The notes: generated by a model not told the origin, from the letters alone. Counted from the stretch's first letter, positions 52,670 through 60,853 are shown. The stretch is DNA of 64,000 bases from Solibacter sp039934035 (GCA_039934035.1 JBDTMZ010000104.1:53761-117760), one strand, 5' to 3'. Program-made: numbers and translations.

Positions 52670-54376
52670 ATGAGCGAGAGCGCCGTCAAAAAGCCGGTCC
52701 TGAACGTGACCACGACGACCGACATCCAGTCGAGCGGGCACGGCGTGCTGCGGTTCCGGAAATGGATGGCGGGAGACAGCGCCGCCATCCGCAAACTGAG
52801 CAATGAGGCGCTCGTACCGCGAGAGTTCGCCGAACGCCTGCTCGCCCTGCAATCGATAGAGCCGAAGCGCACGGCGGAGGAGATCAAGGATTGGGAGGAT
52901 GCCGAGCTGACGGCGGTCGCACGAACGTGGTGGGACGAGGTTGACCGGCTGAATTCAGCTCCACTCCCGGCTGACTCTCTGGAAGCGTTTCAGGGAGCCA
53001 TCCGCCAACGTATTTCCGAACAGTCCGAGCGGCTCAAGGCCGTTCCGCGTGACGTCAGTTACGCGATCTCCAGGATTCCCGAAATCAATTCCGCCGCAAG
53101 CTTGGCGCGGGAGATCACAAGGTCGAACTCGCTTCTGGATTTCTCTGGCATCCATTCCGCCGCAAGCTTGGCGCGGGAGATGGCAAGGTCGAACTCGCTT
53201 CTGGATTTCCCTGGCATGCATTCCGCTCGGGCTCTTTACGAGGCCGAGCTCGCTGCCCGGCCTCTTGCGGCGTTCACGGATCGTCTACGGGAAGAACGTC
53301 GTGCGTTTGACATCATTGGAGAGCAGTATCGCGAAATGCAGGCACTCGCAAAATCGCGGTTCGCCGGTATCGAACGCGTTGCCGGATTCCCCGGCATTCA
53401 CTCATCTGCGATGGCCCACGCGGCCGAGATCGAAAATATGTCCCGGCAGATCCGGGATCATCTCAGGGCGTATCAGTCGACGTTCGATTCGCTGCGGATC
53501 AAGGACGCCATCAGTGCGCTCGATACCTCCGCCTATAAAAGCTTCGCGCCTGCCCTCGTTGAAATTCAGTCCGTTGCCGCTGCGTTGAAAGGCCCTTGGG
53601 TGAACAAGCTTTATCCCGAGCTGTCGGCAGCCGGCGTTACGCATATCGCGGCGCTCACCGCAGCGGCCCACGCGCCGACGCCGTTCGCCGTTCCCGCCGT
53701 GGCCACGATCCGCGAAGCCCTCGGTGACTGGCGCGAACTTAAAATGCCATGGCGTTTCCTTCCGGACGCCAACTTGCGCGAGCGGTTCTACCTCGACCAT
53801 GGATTCGACAGGAACCTGACCCAGCTTCCCGAGCCCGCTTTCTCCCAGGCGTTGGTGCGTGTCGGACTCGTTCGGCCACCCGCGTCCGAGCCCGTCGAGG
53901 AACAGCCAGCGGATGAAGAAGCGGTCCTTGAACAGCGGATGAACCGGGCCTATGCGCTCTTCCTCCGTTTTGAGCGGAAGCTCCGGGAATTCATTGACGC
54001 GCGGATGTCGGCGAAGTGTGGAACGGGCTGGGAGCGTCCCCGTTGCCATGGGAACGGGAAAATCTATCAGAGTTGGGTCGCAAAACGCGATGCGGAGGTG
54101 AGCAACGGCCTCCCGCCGCAGAAGCTCATCCACTACATCGATTTCCGGGAATACGCGGACCTGATCACGAAGGCCGACAATTGGCGGGAGGTTTTCAAGG
54201 ATATATTCCAGCGCGAGGAGAATGTCCGTGAAGCTTTCGCGCGCCTCGGACCCGTTCGCGTCTGCACCATGCACGCGCGGGCGATCACGAAAACGGAGTT
54301 CACGCTTGCAGCGGCCGAAATCACCCGCCTGCTGATCGCGATCGGTGTCTCGGTCGACGAAGACGATACTGACTGA
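52670..54376 (+). CDS. Large protein with C-terminal Swt1-like HEPN domain
   Basis: 568 residues. The N-terminal 420 residues are helical, with two near-perfect 22-residue repeats (139-160 and 161-182) and related shorter copies (IHSSAM, MHSARA). The C-terminal domain (about 420-560) starts AYALFLRFERKLREFIDARM and has DFREYADLITKADNWREVF and GPVRVCTMHAR. This fits the Swt1-type HEPN fold with an Rx4H motif (R530, H535), the catalytic pair of HEPN ribonucleases. HEPN proteins commonly act as toxins in defence islands. The N-terminal part is unrecognised. RNase activity is inferred. Confidence 0.6.
   Translation: MSESAVKKPVLNVTTTTDIQSSGHGVLRFRKWMAGDSAAIRKLSNEALVPREFAERLLALQSIEPKRTAEEIKDWEDAELTAVARTWWDEVDRLNSAPLPADSLEAFQGAIRQRISEQSERLKAVPRDVSYAISRIPEINSAASLAREITRSNSLLDFSGIHSAASLAREMARSNSLLDFPGMHSARALYEAELAARPLAAFTDRLREERRAFDIIGEQYREMQALAKSRFAGIERVAGFPGIHSSAMAHAAEIENMSRQIRDHLRAYQSTFDSLRIKDAISALDTSAYKSFAPALVEIQSVAAALKGPWVNKLYPELSAAGVTHIAALTAAAHAPTPFAVPAVATIREALGDWRELKMPWRFLPDANLRERFYLDHGFDRNLTQLPEPAFSQALVRVGLVRPPASEPVEEQPADEEAVLEQRMNRAYALFLRFERKLREFIDARMSAKCGTGWERPRCHGNGKIYQSWVAKRDAEVSNGLPPQKLIHYIDFREYADLITKADNWREVFKDIFQREENVREAFARLGPVRVCTMHARAITKTEFTLAAAEITRLLIAIGVSVDEDDTD
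53084..53215 (+). repeat. In-frame tandem 66-bp duplication within the HEPN gene
   Basis: Two units (53084-53149, 53150-53215) differ at only a few positions and encode 22 residues each (core SAASLARE and RSNSLLDF). The near-identity at DNA level implies a recent duplication or gene conversion rather than an old protein repeat. Confidence 0.85.
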
Positions 54377-54402
54377 GATTAGTTCGGAAGCCGGAAAACT
54401 CC

Positions 54403-55494
54403 ATGGCACGAGATGACTTCTCTACGAGCGTTAAGCAGCAGTTAGCAAATCGGGTAAATCACCGATGCTCGCATCCTGAATGCAGAGCCACGACCAGTGG
54501 TCCTCAGCTAGAACCTGAAGGGTCCATCAATGTTGGAGTAGCGGCCCACATCACGGCAGCATCGCCTGGTGGTCCTCGATTCGACGCGGCGATTTCGCCC
54601 GAGAATCGCGCTTCCGCTTCGAACGGGGTCTGGTTATGCCAGAACTGCGCGAAATTGGTTGACAACGATGCACGGCGTTTCCCAGCGGAATTGCTTCGGG
54701 AATGGAAAGCCCGCGCTGAAGCCGTTGCTTTCGAGCAAATCGGCAGAACGTCTTCACCCTGCGAAAAACCCGCGCACAGTGAAGAGCGCGCGGCACCGTT
54801 TAGCATCAAGGATCTTTCCGAAGTGGGGGGCTTGAACCTTGACGGCTACAAGATTTTTCAAGCCCTAGACCTGAACTCCTATTCGAATGGAATCGATGGA
54901 TCGGCATTGATCTTGGTTGACGAGCGTCTGGAAGGCCTGCGAGGTGCGATCAAGAGAGATCCGTATTCGGGCATCGAGACCCTCGACGTTGAACCTGATC
55001 CTAGCGCTTGGTTCTTACCGCAACAGGACGTAAACGAGGCGCTAATGCTTATCGTTGATCAGCGACTTCGGATCTTGTACTCCGAGCGGCTCGGACGGGA
55101 GTCTGCCCGGCTAGATCGAGTCTTCCTGTATCAGGATCGCAGCAAGCCGACATTCGTACTGACGAGGGACTATTCCATCGGATCGGGTTCTTACAATGGG
55201 CCAATTTCATATTTCTTGGAGGTCTCAGATAGCGGCATTCGTTACATTTTGCCCCACGGCCTGATGACATCGCTGAAGACGGCGTGGGCGATCGTGCCGA
55301 CGAACAGTACGGCTGAAATCCTGTCCAAGAAGTGTCGGCCCGACTTCGAAAATAGCGATTCTGGAACTATGGAGTTCAAAGTTATCTATGAGCGATTCAC
55401 CTTAGAAGACGGCTTCTGGCAAACGAAGTTGCGCGAGCAATCTGGCTTTTGGGAGTTCACGGCATCGCTAGATCCCAAGGAGTTTGCGATGTAA
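54403..55494 (+). CDS. HNH-nuclease-like protein with unknown C-terminal domain
   Basis: 363 residues. The N-terminal 100 residues show a treble-clef HNH-like domain: C22 and C27 (HRCSHPECRA), VAAHITAASPGGPRF with H49, ENRASASNGVWLC with N74, and C79-Q-N-C82 with KLVDND. This arrangement occurs in HNH proteins of defence islands. Residues 130-363 form a mixed alpha/beta domain without recognised motifs (LNSYSNGIDGSALILVDERL, then beta-rich). It starts 27 bp after the HEPN gene, so the two are likely co-expressed. Nuclease activity is inferred. Confidence 0.65.
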   Translation: MARDDFSTSVKQQLANRVNHRCSHPECRATTSGPQLEPEGSINVGVAAHITAASPGGPRFDAAISPENRASASNGVWLCQNCAKLVDNDARRFPAELLREWKARAEAVAFEQIGRTSSPCEKPAHSEERAAPFSIKDLSEVGGLNLDGYKIFQALDLNSYSNGIDGSALILVDERLEGLRGAIKRDPYSGIETLDVEPDPSAWFLPQQDVNEALMLIVDQRLRILYSERLGRESARLDRVFLYQDRSKPTFVLTRDYSIGSGSYNGPISYFLEVSDSGIRYILPHGLMTSLKTAWAIVPTNSTAEILSKKCRPDFENSDSGTMEFKVIYERFTLEDGFWQTKLREQSGFWEFTASLDPKEFAM

Positions 55495-55834
55495 CCGTTT
55501 CGCGTCTCCCGATTGCCGCGAGGAAGCAGTGTTTGTTGGCGGCCCCTTTGCGCACAGGCGTTCGTCTGTGCGTTCTGATCTTCAGGCGCGCGAATTACGG
55601 CCCCGCAGGTTCAGGTCTCTCCTGAGTCAATTTTTCGGCCCAAAATCGAACCGAATTCTGGAAAGCAAAGACTGCTCCTAAACCGCAGCGCGGATGTAGC
55701 CACATCGACTTTCAGGCAAGGCCTGCTGGGGTAAGAACCGGAGCCGAAGGGATAGCTGTTTTCAAACCCCGGTTGTGTATTTACAGATTATTAAACCTAA
55801 GCGTGTACTCTGAATTCGAGGATGGGGTAGTGTC
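55495..55834. other. Intergenic region without a supported gene
   Basis: 340 bp with no plausible coding frame or strong hairpin. It presumably holds the promoter of the coiled-coil protein at 55835, but no clear -35/-10 pair was identified. Confidence 0.4.
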
Positions 55835-56719
55835 ATGACCACGCCAACGGAAGACGATCTCGACGCGCTACCGGAAGACGAGTTGCTGACTCTGCCGGAA
55901 GGGTCGATTCCTCCCGGCTGGCTGACCGAATTCTTTGGTCGCCGGGCCGCCCTGATCCACCAGCAGGACAGTAACGAGCTGGCGCTCGAACTCTCCGGTG
56001 ATTCCAGCCTCCGTCTGATGATCTTCCGCGATACGGACCCGAAGGAGAAGCGCCGGCGCAAGGACGAGGAAGATCGACTCCGGTTGCTGGCCGAACAGGA
56101 ACTGCGGGACTACCGCGACCGCTCCGACCGCCTGCTGGCGCGGATCGAGCAGCAGCAGATTGTTGTCGAGAAGCACCGGAAGGAGATCGAGGAGAACGCG
56201 CTCAAGCTGCGTGACGGTCGCCGCGTCTACGTTGACGGCAACCAGTACCGCGACGAGCAGGGCCGGGTGCTGGAGGGTAGAGATCGGGACGAAGCCGCGG
56301 CGCTTCACAGTCAGAAACCCGATGCCTCGACGTGGCAGGATCGGCAGAAGACCATCGACGAAGCCGATGAACTCGCACGCCTCAAGCAAAAGGTCCTGAA
56401 CGACCGGCAGGAGGCGGAGAGGGGAGGGGATGTGACCGCCGCCGATGCGCGGCTGTCAGGTTACGAGAAAGAAACCCAGAACATTCTAGAAGAGAAAACG
56501 ACAGACATCGCCGCCAAGGCACCCGCCGAGCTGGCGTCATCGTACAGCACCGATTACATGGCGGCCTACGGCGATGAATACACCATCTCGACCGTCCCGG
56601 CCTTCACAAAAGCGGCTGACGGACAGACAACGCAAGCTGATCGCAAGGATACCGATGCCGATAATCCCCAGACGCAGAATGCACCCCGGCCTGTCGGCCA
56701 GATCGCGCCCAAGATCTAA
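55835..56719 (+). CDS. Charged coiled-coil protein of unknown function
   Basis: 294 residues, strikingly hydrophilic. The N-terminus is acidic (EDDLDALPEDELLTLPEG). Residues about 65-130 form a long coiled coil rich in E, R and K (KEKRRRKDEEDRLRLLAEQE). A small module GRRVYVDGNQYRDEQGRVLE and a second helical stretch follow, and the tail is disordered. There is no signal or membrane segment and I recognise no family. It is followed immediately by a 160-nt nested inverted repeat. Cargo of the island; function unknown. Confidence 0.6.
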   Translation: MTTPTEDDLDALPEDELLTLPEGSIPPGWLTEFFGRRAALIHQQDSNELALELSGDSSLRLMIFRDTDPKEKRRRKDEEDRLRLLAEQELRDYRDRSDRLLARIEQQQIVVEKHRKEIEENALKLRDGRRVYVDGNQYRDEQGRVLEGRDRDEAAALHSQKPDASTWQDRQKTIDEADELARLKQKVLNDRQEAERGGDVTAADARLSGYEKETQNILEEKTTDIAAKAPAELASSYSTDYMAAYGDEYTISTVPAFTKAADGQTTQADRKDTDADNPQTQNAPRPVGQIAPKI

Positions 56720-56721
56720 AC

Positions 56722-56881
56722 CGTTTTGCAACCCGCTCCATTTTCCTCCAACGCAAAGCTGTCAGATCGGTCCTTGCCGTCAAGGGTTTCACGAGCGCAA
56801 ACCCTGCGCCCTTGACTGGCGGTGGCCCGATCTGAAGAACCCCCTTGTCCTCATAAGAGGAAAATGGATGTTTTGAAAACG
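56722..56881. repeat. 160-nt nested inverted repeat (structured RNA or MITE candidate)
   Basis: Four stems pair in nested order: CGTTTT (56722) with AAAACG (56876); CCATTTTCCTC (56738) with GAGGAAAATGG (56857); CAGATCGG (56763) with CCGATCTG (56827); GTCAAGGG (56779) with CCCTTGAC (56809). Internal loops separate them. It starts 3 bp after the coiled-coil gene stop. It is too long for an ordinary terminator; a structured RNA or a miniature inverted-repeat element are both possible. Confidence 0.7.
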
Positions 56882-56996
56882 CTATATAAGGAAGGACAGG
56901 GCCGCCTCGTTGGGCGGCAAGATGCTTATGATCGTGGCTGACAGAAACTTTGAAGATGACCGCAACCGATTCATTCGATTCGGGTTATACTTAGGC

Positions 56997-57347
56997 ATGA
57001 AGCTTTTCCTCGCTTTTTTCGTCCTGATGACGGCGCAGGCGATGAGCCTGAAAGACTTCAACTCCAAACCCACGCATGAGCAGTCGGTTTACGTCGTCGA
57101 TTTCATCGAGAAGATGACCGCCGACCTCGGCGCGAAGAATCCGCAACTGAAACAGGACATCCGCGACTGGTTCTCCCGCAAGCAGGACGGCAAGCCGTAT
57201 TCGGAAGGACTTGAGCAGCTGTATACGGAACTTGGCGCACTTGAGATCCTGGCCCACGACGGTAAGGTTGATCTGACGAAGATCCAGGTCGAGGGTGTGA
57301 TTGTCAAAGTGGTGAAGGACAAATTCCCGCCGCCGGCGCAGAAGTAA
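56997..57347 (+). CDS. Small exported protein, paralogue of the next gene
   Basis: 116 residues from ATG 56997, chosen because it begins a signal peptide (MKLFLAFFVLMTAQAMS). The mature part starts SLKDFNSKPTHEQSVYVVDF and is helical, with EGLEQLYTELGALEI and VDLTKIQVEGVIVKVV. The downstream protein at 57421 repeats this layout (SLKDWLAKSKADQVRYLSN … VDLSKMEFEQVVVLN), so the two share one domain of about 95 residues. Family and function are unknown. Periplasmic location is inferred. Confidence 0.65.
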   Translation: MKLFLAFFVLMTAQAMSLKDFNSKPTHEQSVYVVDFIEKMTADLGAKNPQLKQDIRDWFSRKQDGKPYSEGLEQLYTELGALEILAHDGKVDLTKIQVEGVIVKVVKDKFPPPAQK

Positions 57348-57420
57348 GAATTTCACAGCGCGCGATGCCCGGCCTTTTATCAAACAGAATTGATAAACTA
57401 CGGCTACGCAGGGAGGGCAT

Positions 57421-58245
57421 GTGTTCACGACCACCCGGATCGCCGCCGTTCTGGCGTTCGCGTTTGGCTGCGTTCCCGCGCACGCCTTGAGCCTCAAGGA
57501 CTGGCTCGCGAAATCAAAAGCCGACCAGGTCCGATATCTGAGCAACAGCCTCGCCCGGCTGGTTGTTGATGTTGGCAAGACCGACCAGCCCCTTGCGAAG
57601 AAGATCACGAGTTACTATTCCGAGAAGGCGCCCGGCGCAGAATATCCCCCCGGTATGAATGATCTGTTCGCGCGGATCGGCAGGCTCGTCCGCCAGGCGG
57701 AGACGGACAAGAGCGTTGATCTGTCGAAGATGGAGTTCGAGCAAGTCGTTGTTCTCAACACCGCCGAAAAGTTCAAAATACCCATACCGGCTGATTTCCA
57801 GAGAGCTGCCGATCCGAGCGTGAAGCCGCGTCGTGCTGTGCCAGTTCCGGCCCTGGTGCCGAGTCCTGCCCCGCGCCCGGCGGCACCGGCGGATGATGAT
57901 CCGATCGGGCAGGGGGGCTTCATCACCCCTCCGACGGTGACGGTGATGAAAATCTGCGTGTCGGCCGACTTCGCGCCGTCTTGGGAGAACCCCTCCGCCG
58001 GCCCCGAAATGGACGCCTTCAGGAACCTCATCGGGGCCTATGTCATTGATAACGGCAAAGCCGGGGAGCAATACAGGATCAGGGACAGCGCATACGGCAC
58101 CTTCGAGAGCGGCCGGCAGGCTACACCTGCGCGGACCGCGCTTCCAAAACTCCTCGTTGACGCTCTGCCTAATGGGCAACGCTGCCCGGCGACCGACCGC
58201 GTCTACAACGTGCAACGAAAACCGCCCGCAGCACCGCCAAAGTGA
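57421..58245 (+). CDS. Exported two-domain protein sharing its N-terminal domain with the previous gene
   Basis: 274 residues from GTG 57421; GGGAGGG sits 3 bp upstream, rather close. A signal peptide (IAAVLAFAFGCVPAHA) precedes the shared helical domain (to about 125), a proline-rich linker (VPVPALVPSPAPRPAAP) and a C-terminal domain with two cysteines (KICVSADFAP and NGQRCPATDR), which may form a disulfide outside the cytoplasm. No known family. With its neighbour it may form an immunity- or surface-type pair, but this is speculation. Confidence 0.65.
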   Translation: MFTTTRIAAVLAFAFGCVPAHALSLKDWLAKSKADQVRYLSNSLARLVVDVGKTDQPLAKKITSYYSEKAPGAEYPPGMNDLFARIGRLVRQAETDKSVDLSKMEFEQVVVLNTAEKFKIPIPADFQRAADPSVKPRRAVPVPALVPSPAPRPAAPADDDPIGQGGFITPPTVTVMKICVSADFAPSWENPSAGPEMDAFRNLIGAYVIDNGKAGEQYRIRDSAYGTFESGRQATPARTALPKLLVDALPNGQRCPATDRVYNVQRKPPAAPPK

Positions 58246-58388
58246 AACCGTCCTTTCCTGTCATGGTTTTGACTGCGATTCACGCGCGGAACTAAAACCG
58301 CGCCAGGCACGGCTGTAGCTTGCACCGGCACCAGCCGGAAACCGTGATTGGTCTCTCTGATTTCGACTTGTCACTCTGCCTATAGACA

Positions 58389-58420
58389 ATAGTTCTCCAG
58401 AGTGCTATAGTTCTCTAGAG
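58389..58420. promoter_or_regulatory. Tandem 18-bp repeat, probable operator of the RAMA-domain gene
   Basis: ATAGTTCTCCAGAG (58389) and ATAGTTCTCTAGAG (58407) are 18 bp apart. The second contains the perfect palindrome TCTCTAGAGA. They lie 22 bp before the start at 58443, with GAGAGG as ribosome site. The arrangement suggests two adjacent repressor dimers. Confidence 0.55.
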
Positions 58421-58442
58421 AGTGACAGAGAGGAACTTCACC

Positions 58443-58844
58443 ATGCCCCAAGTTGAGATTGATTTCGAAGTGTTCAAGGAATTAACGAATCGTCGGCCCG
58501 CCGAGACCGTCACGTATAACGACGTGATTCGTGAGCTGCTAAAGCTTCCGAAGCCGGCAAAATCGGGAAAACCCGCTGCAAACGGAAGCAAGCCTTGGGT
58601 TGTGTCCGATACGGCTTTTCCGGCCGGTTCCGAGTTCATGGCCGATCATAAAGGCAAGAACTATTCCGGCATCTCCAAGGACGGGAAGCTGGAGCTGAGC
58701 GATGGCGGTAAATTCACGACGCCTTCCGCGGCGGCTGTTCACGTCACTGGCAGCAGTGTCAACGGGTGGCGTTTCTGGAAATGCAAGCTCCCCGGAACCT
58801 CTCAGTTTGTTCTCTTAGAACGGCTGCGCGGAAAGGCCCATTAG
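58443..58844 (+). CDS. RAMA-domain protein
   Basis: 133 residues from ATG 58443. The first 40 residues look like a short ribbon or helix DNA-binding unit (VEIDFEVFKELTNRRPAETV, then TYNDVIRELLKLP). Residues about 55-130 form a RAMA domain (restriction-enzyme adenine methylase associated): FPAGSEFMADHKGKNYSGI, KFTTPSAAAVHVTGSSVNGW and FWKCKLPG. RAMA domains often recognise modified DNA in restriction systems, which fits the type I locus 600 bp downstream. The N-terminal part could autoregulate through the 18-bp repeats upstream. Confidence 0.7.
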   Translation: MPQVEIDFEVFKELTNRRPAETVTYNDVIRELLKLPKPAKSGKPAANGSKPWVVSDTAFPAGSEFMADHKGKNYSGISKDGKLELSDGGKFTTPSAAAVHVTGSSVNGWRFWKCKLPGTSQFVLLERLRGKAH

Positions 58845-58893
58845 TCCGCACAGCCGGCATCCGCTGGTGGAGATTTGCATTACAATAGACGCC

Positions 58894-59136
58894 ATGCCCC
58901 AGGAGCCGACGGGAGCCAAGCGGCCGGTGGAACCGGCACAAGACGACGTTGAAAAGTTTCTTGCCGAGCAGAAGCAGCTGGAAGCCCACCGGCACGACCT
59001 GATCAAGGATCTTCTCCGCCAGAAGGAAGCCGCGATCAAGGTCTTCGATGAAAAGCTGGCGAAGCTCGGTTACGACGGCGAGCACGCCAATAAGCGCAGT
59101 CACCATAAGGACGACGCTGGCAAGAAGCCTGAATAG
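58894..59136 (+). CDS. Small helical protein of unknown function
   Basis: 80 residues from ATG 58894 (upstream Met at 58867 less likely). Entirely charged helix: EKFLAEQKQLEAHRHDLIKD and LRQKEAAIKVFDEKLAKLGY, with a basic tail. It could form a short coiled coil. It follows the RAMA gene by 49 bp and is probably co-transcribed. No family is known. Confidence 0.5.
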   Translation: MPQEPTGAKRPVEPAQDDVEKFLAEQKQLEAHRHDLIKDLLRQKEAAIKVFDEKLAKLGYDGEHANKRSHHKDDAGKKPE

Positions 59137-59311
59137 GCCTCCAGTGTTTAGCCTTACGGTTCTATCGGGGCGTTCCCGGCTGCCGGTCGGGCCTTTCACG
59201 CTCCGCGCCCCGGGCCGTTGTCTCGGCAAGCCGGTAAAAGTCCCTGACGCGAGAAAACGAGCAGCTGGACGGGCCACTTGCAGACTCTCCGATATGGTGT
59301 AACGTGGTGAA

Positions 59312-59330
59312 TTACCGGAGGTTTACCGGA
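59312..59330. promoter_or_regulatory. Direct repeat TTACCGGA upstream of the type I restriction locus
   Basis: TTACCGGA occurs at 59312 and 59323, exactly 11 bp (about one helical turn) apart and about 80 bp before hsdM. Possible regulator site; no -10/-35 was assigned. Confidence 0.3.
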
Positions 59331-59408
59331 TCGAAGCACACTGCGCATCAATAGGTTTATGAAGAGTTTTTTCGAGTAGACCGACACCTGTAGAGACTGA
59401 ACTGCCCC

Positions 59409-60197
59409 ATGCCCGATCACAACTACTTCTCTAACCTCATCTGGCAGATCGCTGATCTGCTCCGCGGTCCCTATCGGCCGCCACAATACGAGCGCGTGAT
59501 GCTGCCGATGACGGTACTGCGCCGTTTCGATTGTGTGCTGGCACCCACCAAGGCCAAGGTGTTGACTGAATATGATAAACGCAAAGACGGCAAGCTTAAC
59601 GCCGATAGCGTGATCACGAAACTTTTCGACAATGCCGACTTCGGCTACACCCGCATTACGGTTGAGCGCCCGCTGCGTCTCCGCTACCAGATGAGCACAG
59701 AAGACAAGGCGCGTTTTCTGGATGCTTGTCCGCGGCTTCTCGACGATGTCCAGGCTATTGATAAGGCCCTCGGGCGCAAACCGCAGCTGGACTGGAACGC
59801 CGCGTGGAAACAGATCGAAGACGTGCTGAATAAACGCAAGTCAAACTGGAAGGCGACCGAGCAGAAGCTCTTTCGTGGGGTTTTTACGCGGACAGACCCT
59901 GAGGGTAAGCCAGTCGCGAAAAGTGGCCATAGCCAAAACTACGAAGCCGATCCTGACCTGCGTGATTTTGAGAACGTACCACTCAAGGACGATATCGACG
60001 CCTACTTCAAACGGGAGGTTCGACCCCACGTGTCGGACGCCTGGATGGATCGTACCAAGGATAGGGCAGGCTACGAAATCAATTTCAATGCCCACTTTTA
60101 CAGGCACACGCCACCTCGATCGTTGGATGCAATCGACTCGGATCTGAAGAGTGCTGAGGAACAGATCTTGCAGCTCTTGCGAGAGGTGACCGAGTGA
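59409..60197 (+). CDS. hsdM: HsdM lacking the methyltransferase core (in-frame deletion)
   Basis: 262 residues. Residues 1-71 match the HsdM N-terminal helical domain (NYFSNLIWQIADLLRGPYRP, then MLPMTVLRRFDCVLAPTKA). At about residue 72 (near nt 59620) the sequence jumps directly to the C-terminal third of the same family (FDNADFGYTRITVERPLRL, ARFLDACPRLLDDVQAIDKA, NVPLKDDIDAYFKREVRPHV). The roughly 300-400 residues with the SAM-binding and NPPF/Y motifs are absent, yet the frame is open. It cannot methylate. It may still hold HsdS. Its stop overlaps hsdS (GTGA). Confidence 0.85.
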   Translation: MPDHNYFSNLIWQIADLLRGPYRPPQYERVMLPMTVLRRFDCVLAPTKAKVLTEYDKRKDGKLNADSVITKLFDNADFGYTRITVERPLRLRYQMSTEDKARFLDACPRLLDDVQAIDKALGRKPQLDWNAAWKQIEDVLNKRKSNWKATEQKLFRGVFTRTDPEGKPVAKSGHSQNYEADPDLRDFENVPLKDDIDAYFKREVRPHVSDAWMDRTKDRAGYEINFNAHFYRHTPPRSLDAIDSDLKSAEEQILQLLREVTE

Positions 60198-60853
60198 CTA
60201 GCCCGATGCCACCGGTGCAGCCTGAGCAGCGCCTGAAGTACGTAGTTTCGTTACGAAAATCACGCGGCATCGGTACGGAGGATGAAAGACCATATATCGG
60301 TCTCGAACAGATCGAGGCGGGCAAAGGCAGGCTCATTCGCAACCGCGACGATATGGCCATCGATTCACTAGAACCCGTTGTCGGCGGTCAAGGCGAGTCG
60401 CTCAGTAATACATTTGAAGTCGGTGATGTCTTGTTCGGTAAGCTGCGCCCATATCTCGCGAAGGTCTGGGTAGCTGAATTCCGTGGGCGTTGTACAACCG
60501 AACTACTCGTTATGGAACCTCGAACCATCCAGGCTCGTTTCCTTCGATATATCTGCCTGTCTCGGGATTTCATCGACGCAGTCGATGCGTCCACGTTTGG
60601 ATCAAAAATGCCGCGTGCTGATTGGGACTTTATAGGGAATGTCCGAGTACCCTTACCCGAGACCGGGGAGCAAAACGCCATTGCCGATTACCTTGACCGG
60701 GAAACGGCTCGGCTAGATGCCTTGTCGCAAGCAAAGGAGCGTGTTCTTGGATTTCCCCGCGGCGCAACTCACTTACCGGAACCTCTTGGCATCCTGTCTC
60801 GGGGGACATGGGCAACCGGGCCGTTTCCAGCACTGCGATTCGAAAAAAGGTGA
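60194..60853 (+). CDS. hsdS: HsdS specificity subunit, truncated to its first half
   Basis: 219 residues from GTG 60194, overlapping hsdM. It has one target-recognition domain (to about 165, with EVGDVLFGKLRPYLAKVWVA and STFGSKMPRADWDFIGNVRV) and the start of the central conserved helix (ENQAIADYLD-type, here QNAIADYLDRETARLDAL to AKERVL). After residue about 185 (nt 60748) the sequence is unrelated read-through into another gene's frame. The second recognition domain and distal helix are missing. Half-size HsdS subunits can work as dimers, but loss by deletion fits better. Confidence 0.85.
   Translation: MTSPMPPVQPEQRLKYVVSLRKSRGIGTEDERPYIGLEQIEAGKGRLIRNRDDMAIDSLEPVVGGQGESLSNTFEVGDVLFGKLRPYLAKVWVAEFRGRCTTELLVMEPRTIQARFLRYICLSRDFIDAVDASTFGSKMPRADWDFIGNVRVPLPETGEQNAIADYLDRETARLDALSQAKERVLGFPRGATHLPEPLGILSRGTWATGPFPALRFEKR

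Noticed and set aside
53084..53215. CRISPR-like direct repeats
   Set aside because: Units are contiguous, in frame within a gene, and have no spacers; they encode a tandem protein repeat.
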